From Desulfobulbaceae bacterium BRH_c16a (GTDB lineage Bacteria > Desulfobacterota > Desulfobulbia > Desulfobulbales > Desulfocapsaceae): a stretch of 64,000 nt of DNA. Position 1 is the first letter of the stretch. Each line of letters opens with the position of its first letter. The notes under the pieces were generated by a model. The model was given only the letters and a program-made list of their open reading frames with translations. It searched no databases and had not been told where the DNA came from. The position numbers and the translations under genes are program-made. Below, one piece after another: positions 26,412-35,122 of this stretch. The stretch is from positions 28,170 to 92,169 of the forward strand of contig LADS01000050.1 in assembly GCA_000961725.1 (NCBI GenBank). The letters are read 5' to 3'.

Positions 26412-27521
26412 TCACTGTTTTTCCCAGACCTGGATGTGGTTGCCGTTGCTTCTCACCAGCTCAATTCTGTTGGTTTGACAATTTTTTGAAACGAGATCGG
26501 TCACCGAGAAACTATTGCAGGCCTCTACCGCATCACACGCCTGTCCTGCTGCAAAGACCTCGGCCAGCCCCCTTGTCGTTCCGCTGACACAGGCGCCGGC
26601 GGTATCGGCAACAGTAACGGTGAGCGTCGAGGGAGATACCGATTGGAAGGTGCCGGCCGTGGTGCAGGTTACCGTTTGGGTCTGTCCCGCACCGGTAACG
26701 GAGCAAGGGTTGTATTCATAACGGCTCAGTATCCACGACCCACTCGCAGGATTTGCAGGCGGGGCGGGTTCGACCGGATCTTCCGGGGTTTCAGGTGGAG
26801 TGTCGCCCCCGCCCGAGGAACCTCCTCCGCCTAAGGCCACGGCGACAACGGCTACGCCGGCCACAGCTGCCCCGCCAATAAGCCAGGGGTTCAAGGATTT
26901 TTCGGAGGAATCGGCAACTGTTCCCCCGGATACCGCATCGGTCGATATCCAGCTGACCGATTCGGGATTGTACAATCCCGCTACCACACCGTATTTTTCG
27001 GATGGGTCGGCAACCTGGAAATCATAGCCCCCCTCAAAACCAATGATGTATTTGGAAGCATAGGGGGATTCGCTGTAGACTTTTATCTTATCCTGTTGTG
27101 CATCTGCTTTGGATTTGTCGGGATTCTCAGCGATAACTATCTGGTAGTGCTGCGATTTGACGACGACTCCGTTGTTGTTTTTTACCAGTATCAAATATTC
27201 GATTTCCCCCGCATCGGCCGCGGCAGCAGGAAGTATCCCGCTGTAATTGCTGTTTTTTGTTTTAACGAGTGGGATGTAGTAGTATATGGTTCCTAAAGTT
27301 GATTTAAAGTATACACGCACCACTTCGACCCCAGCCGAATCCGTGACACCGGCGGTCAGGGGAATAACCAGCCCTGCCAGTGAGGTATTCACTGGTTGAT
27401 GAAGAATTTTGGTATCCGATAAGTCGCTTTTTTCGGCGGCGATGACCCAGGGAGATGTATTCAATACCGCGAGCAATGGTATTAATATTTGTGCAACAAC
27501 CCTCATGCAGTATAATTTCAT
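26412..27521 (-). CDS. exported protein, paralogue of the protein at 29680, with membrane/Gly-rich linker
   Basis: A protein of 369 aa. A signal peptide (to about residue 29, WVIAAE) is followed by a beta-rich domain (40-130): VRVYFKSTLGTIYYYIPL and EIEYLILVKNNNGVVV. Next come a hydrophobic helix near 215-232 (LIGGAAVAGVAVVAVAL), a GGGGSSGGG linker, a Pro/Glu stretch and a Cys-containing C-terminal domain (255-369, six Cys). The N-terminal domain clearly resembles that of the protein at 29680. The function is unknown. The start follows AGGGATAATCAC. It may be anchored in a membrane with the C-terminal domain on the far side. Confidence 0.75.
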   Translation of the reverse strand: MKLYCMRVVAQILIPLLAVLNTSPWVIAAEKSDLSDTKILHQPVNTSLAGLVIPLTAGVTDSAGVEVVRVYFKSTLGTIYYYIPLVKTKNSNYSGILPAAAADAGEIEYLILVKNNNGVVVKSQHYQIVIAENPDKSKADAQQDKIKVYSESPYASKYIIGFEGGYDFQVADPSEKYGVVAGLYNPESVSWISTDAVSGGTVADSSEKSLNPWLIGGAAVAGVAVVAVALGGGGSSGGGDTPPETPEDPVEPAPPANPASGSWILSRYEYNPCSVTGAGQTQTVTCTTAGTFQSVSPSTLTVTVADTAGACVSGTTRGLAEVFAAGQACDAVEACNSFSVTDLVSKNCQTNRIELVRSNGNHIQVWEKQ

Positions 27522-27754
27522 GTGATTATCCCTGTTCAGTTGTGACTGCAGAAAAAGGTGCAGGTGCCTGCTCCCGGAGGAATCGCTGCAAAACCGGAAA
27601 GAGACGTTTGCAGTCGATGGCTTCGGGATGCAACATTATTAAATCAGATTACTGTACTCGATCCTCTTTTAAAGTCAATAATTTCAACCGTGTTATGTTG
27701 AGTGGAGCCGTTGGCCGTAATGCCGCGGCCGGTAAAAAAAGGAAGTGGGGACAA

Positions 27755-28648
27755 ATGAAAAAACACACAATCGCCGCAATCGGCGAAATACTTTGGGATG
27801 TGCTGCCGGCAACGGAAACATTGGGCGGTGCTCCGACAAATTTCACCTATCACGTGACGGCTCTTGCGGCCCGTGGCATTCCGATATCGACAATAGGCAA
27901 TGATCTTCGCGGGGAAAAGGCTCTTGCCGAACTGCAGCTGCGTGGAGTGGAGACATCGGGGATCTCGGTTGCAGAGGGGTTGGCCACGGGATATGTCGAG
28001 GTCTGTGTCGACAGGGACGGGTCGGCAACGTATAATTTTCCTGCAGAGGCTGCCTGGGACCACCTGCAGGTCAATGACTTCGCCCATGCGATTCGGAACA
28101 AGCTCGATGCAGTCTGTTTCGGTTCGCTTGCCCAGCGGTCGGAGGATTCACGGCGGACCATCCTGGCCTTCCTGGACAGTCTCAACAAGGCGACGGTTCG
28201 GGTTTTCGATGTAAATCTCCGGCAGAATTTCTATTCGCGGGACATCATCGAAGCGTCTCTGGGCCGGACGGATATCCTGAAACTGAATGACGAAGAGTTG
28301 CCCGTACTGGCGGAACTGCTCGGCTTTCGGGAGAAAGAGTCCGAGAAACGGCTGAGGATGCTGGTCGACAGATACCGGCTCGACCTGGCAATCCTCTCGA
28401 GAGGCGGCGGCGGGAGTCTCCTTATGACCGGGACCGATTCCTCCGATCATCCGGGCATTGCAACCCGTGTCGTTGATACCATCGGAGCGGGGGATGCGTT
28501 TACCGCTGCGGCGACCATCGGCTACCTGGAAAAGATGGCTCTCGGTGAAATCAATGAAAAGGCCAACAGGCTGGCGGCGTATGTTTGTACACAGCAGGGG
28601 GCGATGCCGCATATTCCGGAGAACCTGAAAAAGTCTGTGGCTGGTTAG
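27755..28648 (+). CDS. PfkB-family carbohydrate kinase (fructokinase-like)
   Basis: A protein of 297 aa starting at ATG 27755 behind GTGGGGACAA; an in-frame extension upstream is not protein-like. PfkB motifs are the N-terminal GEILWDVLP and LGGAPTNF, the ATP/anion-hole signature DTIGAGDAFTAA with catalytic Asp near residue 248, and DVNLRQNFY. It phosphorylates a sugar; GEILWDVLP plus LGGAPTNF resembles fructokinases. It lies between two genes for paralogous exported proteins and just before a SEC59-like gene. Confidence 0.9.
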   Translation: MKKHTIAAIGEILWDVLPATETLGGAPTNFTYHVTALAARGIPISTIGNDLRGEKALAELQLRGVETSGISVAEGLATGYVEVCVDRDGSATYNFPAEAAWDHLQVNDFAHAIRNKLDAVCFGSLAQRSEDSRRTILAFLDSLNKATVRVFDVNLRQNFYSRDIIEASLGRTDILKLNDEELPVLAELLGFREKESEKRLRMLVDRYRLDLAILSRGGGGSLLMTGTDSSDHPGIATRVVDTIGAGDAFTAAATIGYLEKMALGEINEKANRLAAYVCTQQGAMPHIPENLKKSVAG

Positions 28649-28769
28649 TACCCCTTGTGGGGTGTCAGGAGCGAAGGACGGCCGGATTTTATTTCAGTGA
28701 CTTTTCAAATTCTACAAGCCGAACCTGGTTTTTGTCTGTATTTTATCGATCAAAAGGAACATCCGCTGG

Positions 28770-29483
28770 ATGTCTCAAGAGACAAACAGGATCTTGCTCA
28801 AGCAATACCGTGGTAAAAATATGGTGCTGACAAAAGAAGAAATAAATCGAAAACTGCTGCATATCTTCTCCGGAACCCTCATTCCGGCGGGCATCCTGTA
28901 CATCCCCATGGTGGACGACTATTCACCCCTCACTCCTGTTGTCGTTTTGCTGCTTCTGACGCTCGGGTCGCTTTTGCTCGAATATCTCCGTTTCAACAAT
29001 GCTGCGGTGCAGAAGCTGTTCACATCTCTCGGTGCGGGGGTGCTCAGAAGTTCCGAAAGGAAAACGTTGACCGGATCCACCTACATATTTGCATCGGCCT
29101 TCATCTGCTCGGTGATTTTCTATCAGGACCCTCAGATCTCCTTTATCGCCCTGTCTCTCTTTATTCTCGGAGATGCCGTTGCCGCCATTGTCGGAATTCG
29201 CCTCGGCCGGATCAAGATAGGGAAAAAATCGCTGGAGGGGTCTGCTGCCTGCTTCCTTCTTGGCCTGTTGCTCTTCTTTTTTGTCTATCCGAACGTACCG
29301 ATGCTGCTTGATCGATGGAATGGGCATGTGCCGCTGCCGCTCATCCTGATTGTCTCTTTTGCGAATACCTTTTTTGAGCTTTTCCCGATACGTTTCGGGA
29401 AAAACTTCCCCATCAACGACAATCTTTCCGTGCCGCTCATCACCGGCATGGTGATGCTCCTTTGCTATCCGCTTTTCGTTTGA
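28770..29483 (+). CDS. SEC59/DGK1/phytol-kinase-like membrane protein
   Basis: A protein of 237 aa (a start at residue 19, VLTKEEINRKLLH, is also possible). It has six or seven hydrophobic helices. Family marks are RKLLHIFSG near residue 26, FILGDAVAAIVGIRLGR near residue 130 and the terminal FELFPIRFGKNFPINDNLSVPL. Members are CTP-dependent lipid kinases (dolichol, phytol, diacylglycerol). The substrate in bacteria is mostly unknown. The stop codon TGA (29481-29483) is the start of a mobile-element target duplication. Confidence 0.85.
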   Translation: MSQETNRILLKQYRGKNMVLTKEEINRKLLHIFSGTLIPAGILYIPMVDDYSPLTPVVVLLLLTLGSLLLEYLRFNNAAVQKLFTSLGAGVLRSSERKTLTGSTYIFASAFICSVIFYQDPQISFIALSLFILGDAVAAIVGIRLGRIKIGKKSLEGSAACFLLGLLLFFFVYPNVPMLLDRWNGHVPLPLILIVSFANTFFELFPIRFGKNFPINDNLSVPLITGMVMLLCYPLFV

Positions 29484-29676
29484 GGAGAGTAACCGTTCAC
29501 CAGCACCCCATTTTCGTCCGATCAGGCCACCTCACATAGCCAACTATCGGAGTCTCCCGATGGTCGCTTACCTGCTCGGCGGCCTGCTTGAACGAACCTG
29601 GAGTACTGGATGAACGGTTACAGATCCCGGGTTATTCAGTCTTTTGGTGTGTACCGGTGCACGATAACTGAGGAGA
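29481..29676. mobile_element. miniature inverted-repeat element, copy 2 (inverted), with 8-bp target duplication
   Basis: The direct repeat TGAGGAGA stands at 29481-29488 and 29669-29676 around a 180-bp element (29489-29668). Its reverse complement aligns with 5595-5748 along the whole length, for example CCAGGTTCGTTCAAGCAGGC and GTGAGGTGGCCTGATCGGAC in both. This copy has about 25 extra bases in the middle, including the hairpin ATCGGAG/CTCCCGAT. The ends read GTAACCGTTCACCAGC and, from the other side, GTTATCGTGCACCGG. No coding capacity. Confidence 0.87.
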
Positions 29677-29679
29677 GAT

Positions 29680-30357
29680 TTACTGGCCGGAGAAGGATCG
29701 GTAGGTAAATCCGATACCACCGGCTTTTATTGAGAATGACACTCCTCCCGGACCGCCGAGCATTCCGCCGGAAGACCTGCCGCTGCCTGGGCCGGGCACG
29801 GTAATGGGCGGATACGGGTCTTCCACCGCTTCTGCCAAGAGGGGTTCCGTTGTCATGACGACTCGGAGCGGTACGGCAAAATCGAGATTTTCGGCTTGGC
29901 TCACGCGGTGCTCCGTCTGCACCGGGATTTCGCCCTGAGACGGCGGAGAGGCGCTGAAATCATTTTGGATGAGCAGGCGGAAGGGCTTGGTCTTCCGAAC
30001 CTCGCCCCGGGTGTTTTTGCGCAAAAGCAGATAGTCGACCCCTTTGGTCCAGTTTCCGGCCGGCGGGATACTCGCCGTATAGGTCACCTTTCCGGAGATG
30101 GTCATCGGCAGAAAGAGGTATTCGTCGGCGGCCATGGTTTTAAAATAGAGACGCATTTCGGCGATCTCTCTGGGGTCGGCGAAGGTGACGCTCACCGGCA
30201 CGCTTTTTCCGGCGGTGACCGAATAAACCGGGTTGTGGTCGAGAGAAGCCTGCGGCGCCGGGTCGCCTTGAGCGGCTTCTGCCGGTAAAACCTGGTAAAA
30301 CAGCACCGGGAGAAAGATCGGAAAAAGCAATGAAAACAGCCGCGAATGCAGGTTCAT
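29680..30357 (-). CDS. exported protein, paralogue of the protein at 26412
   Basis: A protein of 225 aa from ATG 30357, chosen because a signal peptide follows directly (LFSLLFPIFLPVLFYQ, cleavage near PAEAA); no strong RBS decides it, and the frame is open to 30405. The mature domain (35-135) shares the pattern of its paralogue: MRLYFKTMAADEYLFLPM and GVDYLLLRKNTRGEVRKT. The C-terminus is Gly/Pro-rich (VPGPGSGRSSGGMLGGPGG) and ends FSIKAGGIGFTYRSFSG. It lies downstream of a lipoprotein gene in a likely two-gene operon. The function is unknown. Confidence 0.75.
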   Translation of the reverse strand: MNLHSRLFSLLFPIFLPVLFYQVLPAEAAQGDPAPQASLDHNPVYSVTAGKSVPVSVTFADPREIAEMRLYFKTMAADEYLFLPMTISGKVTYTASIPPAGNWTKGVDYLLLRKNTRGEVRKTKPFRLLIQNDFSASPPSQGEIPVQTEHRVSQAENLDFAVPLRVVMTTEPLLAEAVEDPYPPITVPGPGSGRSSGGMLGGPGGVSFSIKAGGIGFTYRSFSGQ

Positions 30358-30432
30358 GAGGTTATGACAAATGCGTCCTTGTCCCGGCTGAGCCTCTGTG
30401 GGCATGCCGGGACACTGTTGACAGCCGGATGA

Positions 30433-30825
30433 TCAAGGAAGTTCCTGCATGATCCGACTGATGATTGCCTGGTCCCACTCCCGCTGCTTGGCGATGCCGG
30501 AAGGCCTCAAGGCGGTATGGGTAAGGACCAGAACGCTGCTTTCTCTCGGCTTGAACCAGATGCCGACGAGTTCACTGTCGTTGTCCTCGACGGTTTCCCC
30601 AGGTTTTAAATGGACCGCCTCGATATACTCTTCACTTTCCTTGGTAATGGCAAAACCTAAATGGGTCAGAGCATTGCGGGTTGCATTCTGAACCTCGCTC
30701 AGTGGCTGCTGAAAAACGGTGCCGGTGCTCGGTGCGGGTTGAACAGGGACACGATCCGCACAGCCGACAAGGCTGACCAGACTGAAAAGAAACAGGACTG
30801 ACAGGGTTTTTAATGGACCGATCAT
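30433..30825 (-). CDS. lipoprotein of unknown function
   Basis: A protein of 130 aa. The signal peptide ends in lipobox SLVGC (Cys22). The mature part has a helix VQNATRNALTHLGFAITKE then strands YIEAVHLKPG, VGIWFKPRESSVLVLTHTA. This alpha/beta pattern is seen in small outer-membrane-facing lipoproteins (DUF3568- or BamC-like), an uncertain comparison. The start follows GGAGAAATGT. It precedes the exported paralogue gene on the same strand. Confidence 0.75.
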   Translation of the reverse strand: MIGPLKTLSVLFLFSLVSLVGCADRVPVQPAPSTGTVFQQPLSEVQNATRNALTHLGFAITKESEEYIEAVHLKPGETVEDNDSELVGIWFKPRESSVLVLTHTALRPSGIAKQREWDQAIISRIMQELP

Positions 30826-31030
30826 ACATTTCTCCTCTCGAGGGAAGGGGGTTTTTTCTACTCCTCGGGGAACACTGCAGCTTCATCCCCGAGAAGGTTT
30901 GTAACCGATTGTTACTGGCCGGAATTAAAAGGATCTTGTTCGTTGGACATTTTTATTCTAGCATAGGTTGAGAGGGGAAGCAAACCTATGAATGAATGTG
31001 CCGGAACAGTCCCGCACGGGTGTTCGGGTA

Positions 31031-31387
31031 TCAGTCTTTGTCGTGACATGTGCATCCCCTGCAGCGTCCGCAGCAGCCCGTTTTTTTCTTTTCGTAGACA
31101 ATAACCCTGCCCTTGTCAGGGCTGATATCCAGTCCTTTGCGGCCGGTCAGATAGATGTTGTTCTGCGGGAGTCCCTCCGAGCCGATACTCTGGCCGAAGG
31201 CATGTTTGGCATCCGGGGCAACCGAGGTAAGCTTGGCCGTATGGATGAAGATGTTCCCCTTGCCTTGGTAGGTCCGGGCGATGGTGCTGGTCAGCTCGCC
31301 GGCAGTTTTCGAGGTAAAATCCCCCTGGAGGTTGACGTGCAGGTTGCCGTTGCGGTGTACCGCTTGAATCTGTAGCCGGATATCCAT
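31031..31387 (-). CDS. STAS-like small protein with Cys-rich tail
   Basis: A protein of 118 aa. The N-terminal 90 residues look like a STAS/anti-sigma-antagonist fold: LHVNLQGDFTSKTAGELTST, NIFIHTAKLTSVAPDAKHAF, NNIYLTGRKGLDISPDKGRV. The tail KTGCCGRCRGCTCHDKD has five Cys in eleven residues, enough to bind a metal or cluster. The RBS GAAGGAGCATC supports the start. It follows the DUF2325 gene by 29 bases. The function is not known; a metal- or redox-sensing adaptor is a guess from the tail and the feo neighbourhood. Confidence 0.7.
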   Translation of the reverse strand: MDIRLQIQAVHRNGNLHVNLQGDFTSKTAGELTSTIARTYQGKGNIFIHTAKLTSVAPDAKHAFGQSIGSEGLPQNNIYLTGRKGLDISPDKGRVIVYEKKKTGCCGRCRGCTCHDKD

Positions 31388-31416
31388 GATGCTCCTTCTC
31401 TTGTTTAATAATTAAA

Positions 31417-32613
31417 TTATTGAATAATATCGGTGAGCCCCTTCGCCAGTGAGGAAAGACTTGCACTTCGCATCATGACAAAGGGTTTACGGTAGCGCTT
31501 GCACATCGTTTTGACGCAGTTGCAGGCGTCATGACTGACACAGTCTATCGGGCAGAAAACGGCATCGGCGGTAATCAGCATCTTGGGCAGGAGATTGCGC
31601 GAGATCTCCTTGCCGCCGTCATGATGCATGAAACGACCGCCGGAGTTTTCAACCAGTTGCCGATAGTGGGGCACCATCCTGTGCAGGCCGCCCACGTACA
31701 GGACTGTACGGCCGCAGAGGTTGAGACCGGGACATTTCCGGGTGTTCTGGTCTGCACAGGCCGCACACGGATTCCCTTGGGCCGGATGCTGCAGGAGCAT
31801 GTCTTCGAGTGCGGCCATTTCTCCGGTCTGCTCGGTCACACGCTGTTGCAGAATGAGGTGCTGCTCTTCCATCTTCCGGACTTTTTCCATGGCATGTGCA
31901 TGCCGCCCTTTCATACCTTCGAGTTCGACGGTCAACTCCTCAATCCTGGAGGACAGTTCGCTGTTAAGCCGACGAAGCTCCTCGTTCGCCTGCCGATCCG
32001 GTTCCTCCTGCGGTGCCGAACTATGCCCGGCTATTTCCACCGCCAAGCCGGCGATCTCTTTTTTGAGCTGACGGTTTTCCCGCAAATATGACTGACGCTC
32101 GGAACCGAGTACTTCTTCGAGGGCCGACACCTTCGAGCGAAGGCTGCCAATCATGATCTTTTTCTTGTGATAGCTGCCGACGCAATCATGACCAAGCATA
32201 TGCACCTTCCGGTAAAGCTGGGCGACGAGTTCCATCGATGCCAGCGGGTGGGTCATGACCGCCCACCAGCCACTGTCCACCCGTCCCTCGGCCAGATCCT
32301 CCTCCCAGAGCCTTTTGATCTCTTCATCCGTTGTCACCAGGAAGTATTTTCGGGTTGCGGCCCGGTACTTCTTTTCCAGATATTTATGCAGGGCCTTGCC
32401 CTTCGGGTCCTGCCGACCCGCTATCCCGATGAACTGGGAATGGAGGAGATAGTCGTCAGAGGCGGGAGCGACGGCGTACACCTTCTCCCTGCTGAGTTTG
32501 CGCAGTTCGCCGCGGCTCAGGCAGGTGCCGATCAGTGCACATTTGAAGGACTCGTCGATTTCCCATATTTTTTTTCGCTGGACCGGTTGAGATTCCAATT
32601 CTTGTCGATTCAT
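31417..32613 (-). CDS. DUF2325 protein with N-terminal domain and coiled coil
   Basis: A protein of 398 aa. The N-terminal domain (20-160) is followed by a long coiled coil (about 160-270: LRRLNSELSSRIEELTVELE), a Cys cluster CAACADQNTRKCPGLNLCG near residue 285, and a C-terminal DUF2325 domain (VLYVGGLHRMVPHYRQLVEN, HHDGGKE, DAVFCPIDCVSHDACNCVK, RKPFVMMRSASLSSL). DUF2325 is an uncharacterised Rossmann-like domain with conserved Cys. It lies downstream of feoC. The RBS is weak, so the start could lie slightly downstream. Confidence 0.8.
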   Translation of the reverse strand: MNRQELESQPVQRKKIWEIDESFKCALIGTCLSRGELRKLSREKVYAVAPASDDYLLHSQFIGIAGRQDPKGKALHKYLEKKYRAATRKYFLVTTDEEIKRLWEEDLAEGRVDSGWWAVMTHPLASMELVAQLYRKVHMLGHDCVGSYHKKKIMIGSLRSKVSALEEVLGSERQSYLRENRQLKKEIAGLAVEIAGHSSAPQEEPDRQANEELRRLNSELSSRIEELTVELEGMKGRHAHAMEKVRKMEEQHLILQQRVTEQTGEMAALEDMLLQHPAQGNPCAACADQNTRKCPGLNLCGRTVLYVGGLHRMVPHYRQLVENSGGRFMHHDGGKEISRNLLPKMLITADAVFCPIDCVSHDACNCVKTMCKRYRKPFVMMRSASLSSLAKGLTDIIQ

Positions 32614-32720
32614 GGTGAGCCAATAAAATAAGTTGAGATGAACCTCGATTAAATCGCCGCAAAAACTCCGGGGAAAAGGCTTTTCCCGGAGCTTTCGGTC
32701 GAAACCGCACTACTAAACCC

Positions 32721-32945
32721 TTATCCCGTCCATTCGTAGGTTTCCAGGGTGGCCGGATCGCATTTGCAGCACCCTTTGCACGTCCCGGCGGCAGCCCCGG
32801 TATGTTTTCGCGCCTTTCCCTTGTTGACCCAGAGTTCGAGCAGGGGTTTTACGGTGTCGATATCGACCCTGAAGTGCAGGGCAACATCCTTGAGCGGCAC
32901 AATCCTCCGTTCACGCAGATAGTGTTTCACCTGAAGCAAGTCCAT
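32721..32945 (-). CDS. feoC: FeoC-like winged-helix protein
   Basis: A protein of 74 aa. The winged-helix part is at 1-50 (LLQVKHYLRERRIVPLKDVA, VDIDTVKPLLELWVNKGKAR), then the Cys motif CKGCCKC, as in FeoC proteins that bind an iron-sulfur cluster and interact with FeoB. The RBS AAGGAGAAAGACG is good. It follows the broken feoB gene by 48 bases. Confidence 0.88.
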   Translation of the reverse strand: MDLLQVKHYLRERRIVPLKDVALHFRVDIDTVKPLLELWVNKGKARKHTGAAAGTCKGCCKCDPATLETYEWTG

Positions 32946-32992
32946 ACGTCTTTCTCCTTATCTTTCTGTAAGACCTGAGCAATATTCTCGAT

Positions 32993-34568
32993 TCACGCTC
33001 GGGCCGGTTGCAGCCGGGGCTGGAGTCTCGGGCCTCTGCCGATCGCTTTCATAATGAGGATCACACTGGCAAAGGCACAGATATCGACGGTGATGATCGT
33101 CAGCGAATAGCCGGGATGGGCGGCAAAGTTTACTGTCTGGTAAAAGAGGGTCGAGGCAAGGTACGCCAGGAATGTCGTCCAGAATCCGGCGAAGGCGGTC
33201 CAGGCCAGGTTGGTCTCCCGATAGACGGCGGCGATCGCCGCACTGCAGGGGAAGTAGAGCAGAACGAACAGCATATAGGCAAAGGCCGCGCTCTGACTGC
33301 CGAAAAGATTGACCATGGAACCGAAGGTGGCGACGTTGACCGACTGCTCTTCCGCTGCGGCGGCGGTATCGCTGATATCGCCGATCGAGATCCCGAGCGG
33401 ATCGGCAAAGGTGTCGATCACCCCGAGCAGGTTTTCAGGAATGGTGGCAAATGCCCCGACGATGCCTCCCCAGAAATCGAAGGGCTCCTCGGCTTCCCCA
33501 ACTGCGGCCGCCTGCTTGTCGATCCCGGCATAGAGCGCATCCAGGGTGCCGACCACTGCCTCCTTGGCAAAGATCCCGGTAAAGATGCCGACCGTGGCCG
33601 GCCAGTTTTCTTCCGTCACCCCCAGGGGTTTCAGTGCCGGGGTGAAAGGCGCCGCCGAGGTTGATGGTGAACATGAACATCAGGTACATCGCCGCGAGAA
33701 AGATCGGGATGCCGTAGACCCGGCTGAGGACGAGCCGGTCGATGCGGTCGGAAACGGTGGTGTCGACCAGACCCCGTTTCTTGACGAGACCCTCGGTCAG
33801 CCGGGAGACGAAGCCGTAGCGGGCCGAGGCGATGACTATATCGGCTTCCTCATCCTCCTGCTGCTCGATGTTCTCCTGCAGGACAGCGGCCCTGGCCATG
33901 ACCGCGGGATCGGCCATTTCCTGCGCCAAACTGTCTCCCTCGAGCAGTTTCAGGGCCAGCCAGTGGGGATCGATCCCGCCCGTGAGGCAGGCGTCCTTCA
34001 GATCCCACGCCAGTGCTGTCCTGGCCTCCTCGACCGAGGCAGGATAGGTGGTCTCGGCCATCGGCAGGGATATCAGGTCGGCCGCCTGGAAAATCGTCTG
34101 CTTCAGCTCGTCGACTCCCTTGTTCTTCGAGGCGGTCAGGGGCACGACCGGGCAGCCCAGCCGCTCTGCCAGGCCCTGAACGTCGATCGTCAATTGCCGT
34201 TCCGCGGCCATGTCCATCATGTTCAGGGCGATGATCAGCGGGGCCCGCATCTCAAGGAGCTGGCTGGTGAGGTAGAGGTTGCGCTCGATATTCGAGGCAT
34301 CGACGATATTGACTATGACATCCGCCTTGCCGTCCAGAACGAAAGTCCTGGTGATTTTTTCGTCGAGCGAAGTGGCGGCCAGGGAATAGATGCCCGGGGT
34401 GTCGACCACCTCGACCGTTTTTTCCTTGAAGCGGTATGAGCCCGTTTTCCGGTCAACCGTAACCCCGGGCCAGTTGCCGACCTGCTGTTTGGCCCCGGTC
34501 AGGCAGTTGAAAAGGGTTGACTTCCCGCAATTGGGATTGCCGACTATGCCGATACTGATGTTTTTCAT
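32993..34568 (-). pseudogene. feoB: ferrous iron transporter FeoB, internal deletion plus frameshift
   Basis: The N-terminal part (from 34568) has an intact GTPase domain: GNPNCGKST, DTPG, NMMD, TASKNKG, then a helical spacer and the first membrane helix (LAAMYLMFMFTINLGG). At about 33650 the frame changes: the original frame continues into nonsense (AFHPGTETPGG...), while the next frame reads TPALKPLGVTEENWPATVGI, the typical FeoB segment near the end of the transporter core, and continues to 32993. Intact FeoB has roughly 230-250 residues (the Gate/nucleoside-recognition region) between these points; they are absent. The gene is 1576 bp instead of over 2.2 kb and is out of frame. It overlaps feoA by 4 bases. 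It is either a real loss or an assembly collapse. Confidence 0.85.
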
Positions 34569-34804
34569 TGCCGTACCTCCTCGACGCGTAGTGCTTTTGC
34601 CTCATCCTTGCGCAGGCTGAGACTGAAATCCCTTATCCTGATCTCCACCGGATCGCCCATCGGCGCAACTCTTGCCACCCGGAATGTCGTACCTTTAATG
34701 AGCCCCATCGCCAGCAGTTTCTGCCGGTAGGCATGGGCGCCCTTGGCAAATCCCACGACCTGCCCGGTCTCCCCAACCATAAAATCAGCCAAAGTCTTTT
34801 CCAC
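34565..34804 (-). CDS. feoA: FeoA-domain protein
   Basis: A protein of 79 aa with an SH3-like FeoA domain: GETGQVVGFAKG, RQKLLAMGLIKGTTFRVARV, PVEIRIRDFSLSLRKDEAKAL. FeoA assists FeoB in Fe(II) import. Its stop overlaps the feoB start (ATGA). It is the second of two feoA genes in tandem, 3 bases after the first. Confidence 0.93.
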   Translation of the reverse strand: MEKTLADFMVGETGQVVGFAKGAHAYRQKLLAMGLIKGTTFRVARVAPMGDPVEIRIRDFSLSLRKDEAKALRVEEVRQ

Positions 34805-34807
34805 GTT

Positions 34808-35122
34808 CTAGCACCTGATTACGTTAATTTTATGGGCCATCCCGCCGCCGAGGGCGACTCTGTTGCCCTCCCTGGCGACGAGGACGGCCCCGCCATCATG
34901 TTTCTGCACAATCACGATTTCATCTTCAGGGCAAATGCCCATGCTGAGCAGCCGTTCCCGCATCACAGCACCGCCTCTGAAGAACACGATTTTCACTTTT
35001 TCCCCTTCTCCGGCGAAAGCGAGCGGGAAAGAGGAGCTCAAGCCAGTTCCTTTTCTTTCTGTTCCACAGCAGCAATGCATATGCTCTCCCTCTTCTTCTT
35101 TTTCCGATAAGAACCGCTTCAT
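34808..35122 (-). CDS. feoA: FeoA-domain protein with Cys/His N-terminal extension
   Basis: A protein of 104 aa. The C-terminal 70 residues are FeoA (GEKVKIVFFRGGAVMRERLL, GGAVLVAREGNRVALGGGMA). The N-terminus MKRFLSEKEEEGEHMHCCCG carries a His/Cys patch not found in ordinary FeoA; a shorter start at residue 15 (MHCCCG) keeps the Cys residues. It is the first gene of the feo operon, about 90 bases downstream of the operator-like boxes. Confidence 0.85.
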   Translation of the reverse strand: MKRFLSEKEEEGEHMHCCCGTERKGTGLSSSFPLAFAGEGEKVKIVFFRGGAVMRERLLSMGICPEDEIVIVQKHDGGAVLVAREGNRVALGGGMAHKINVIRC

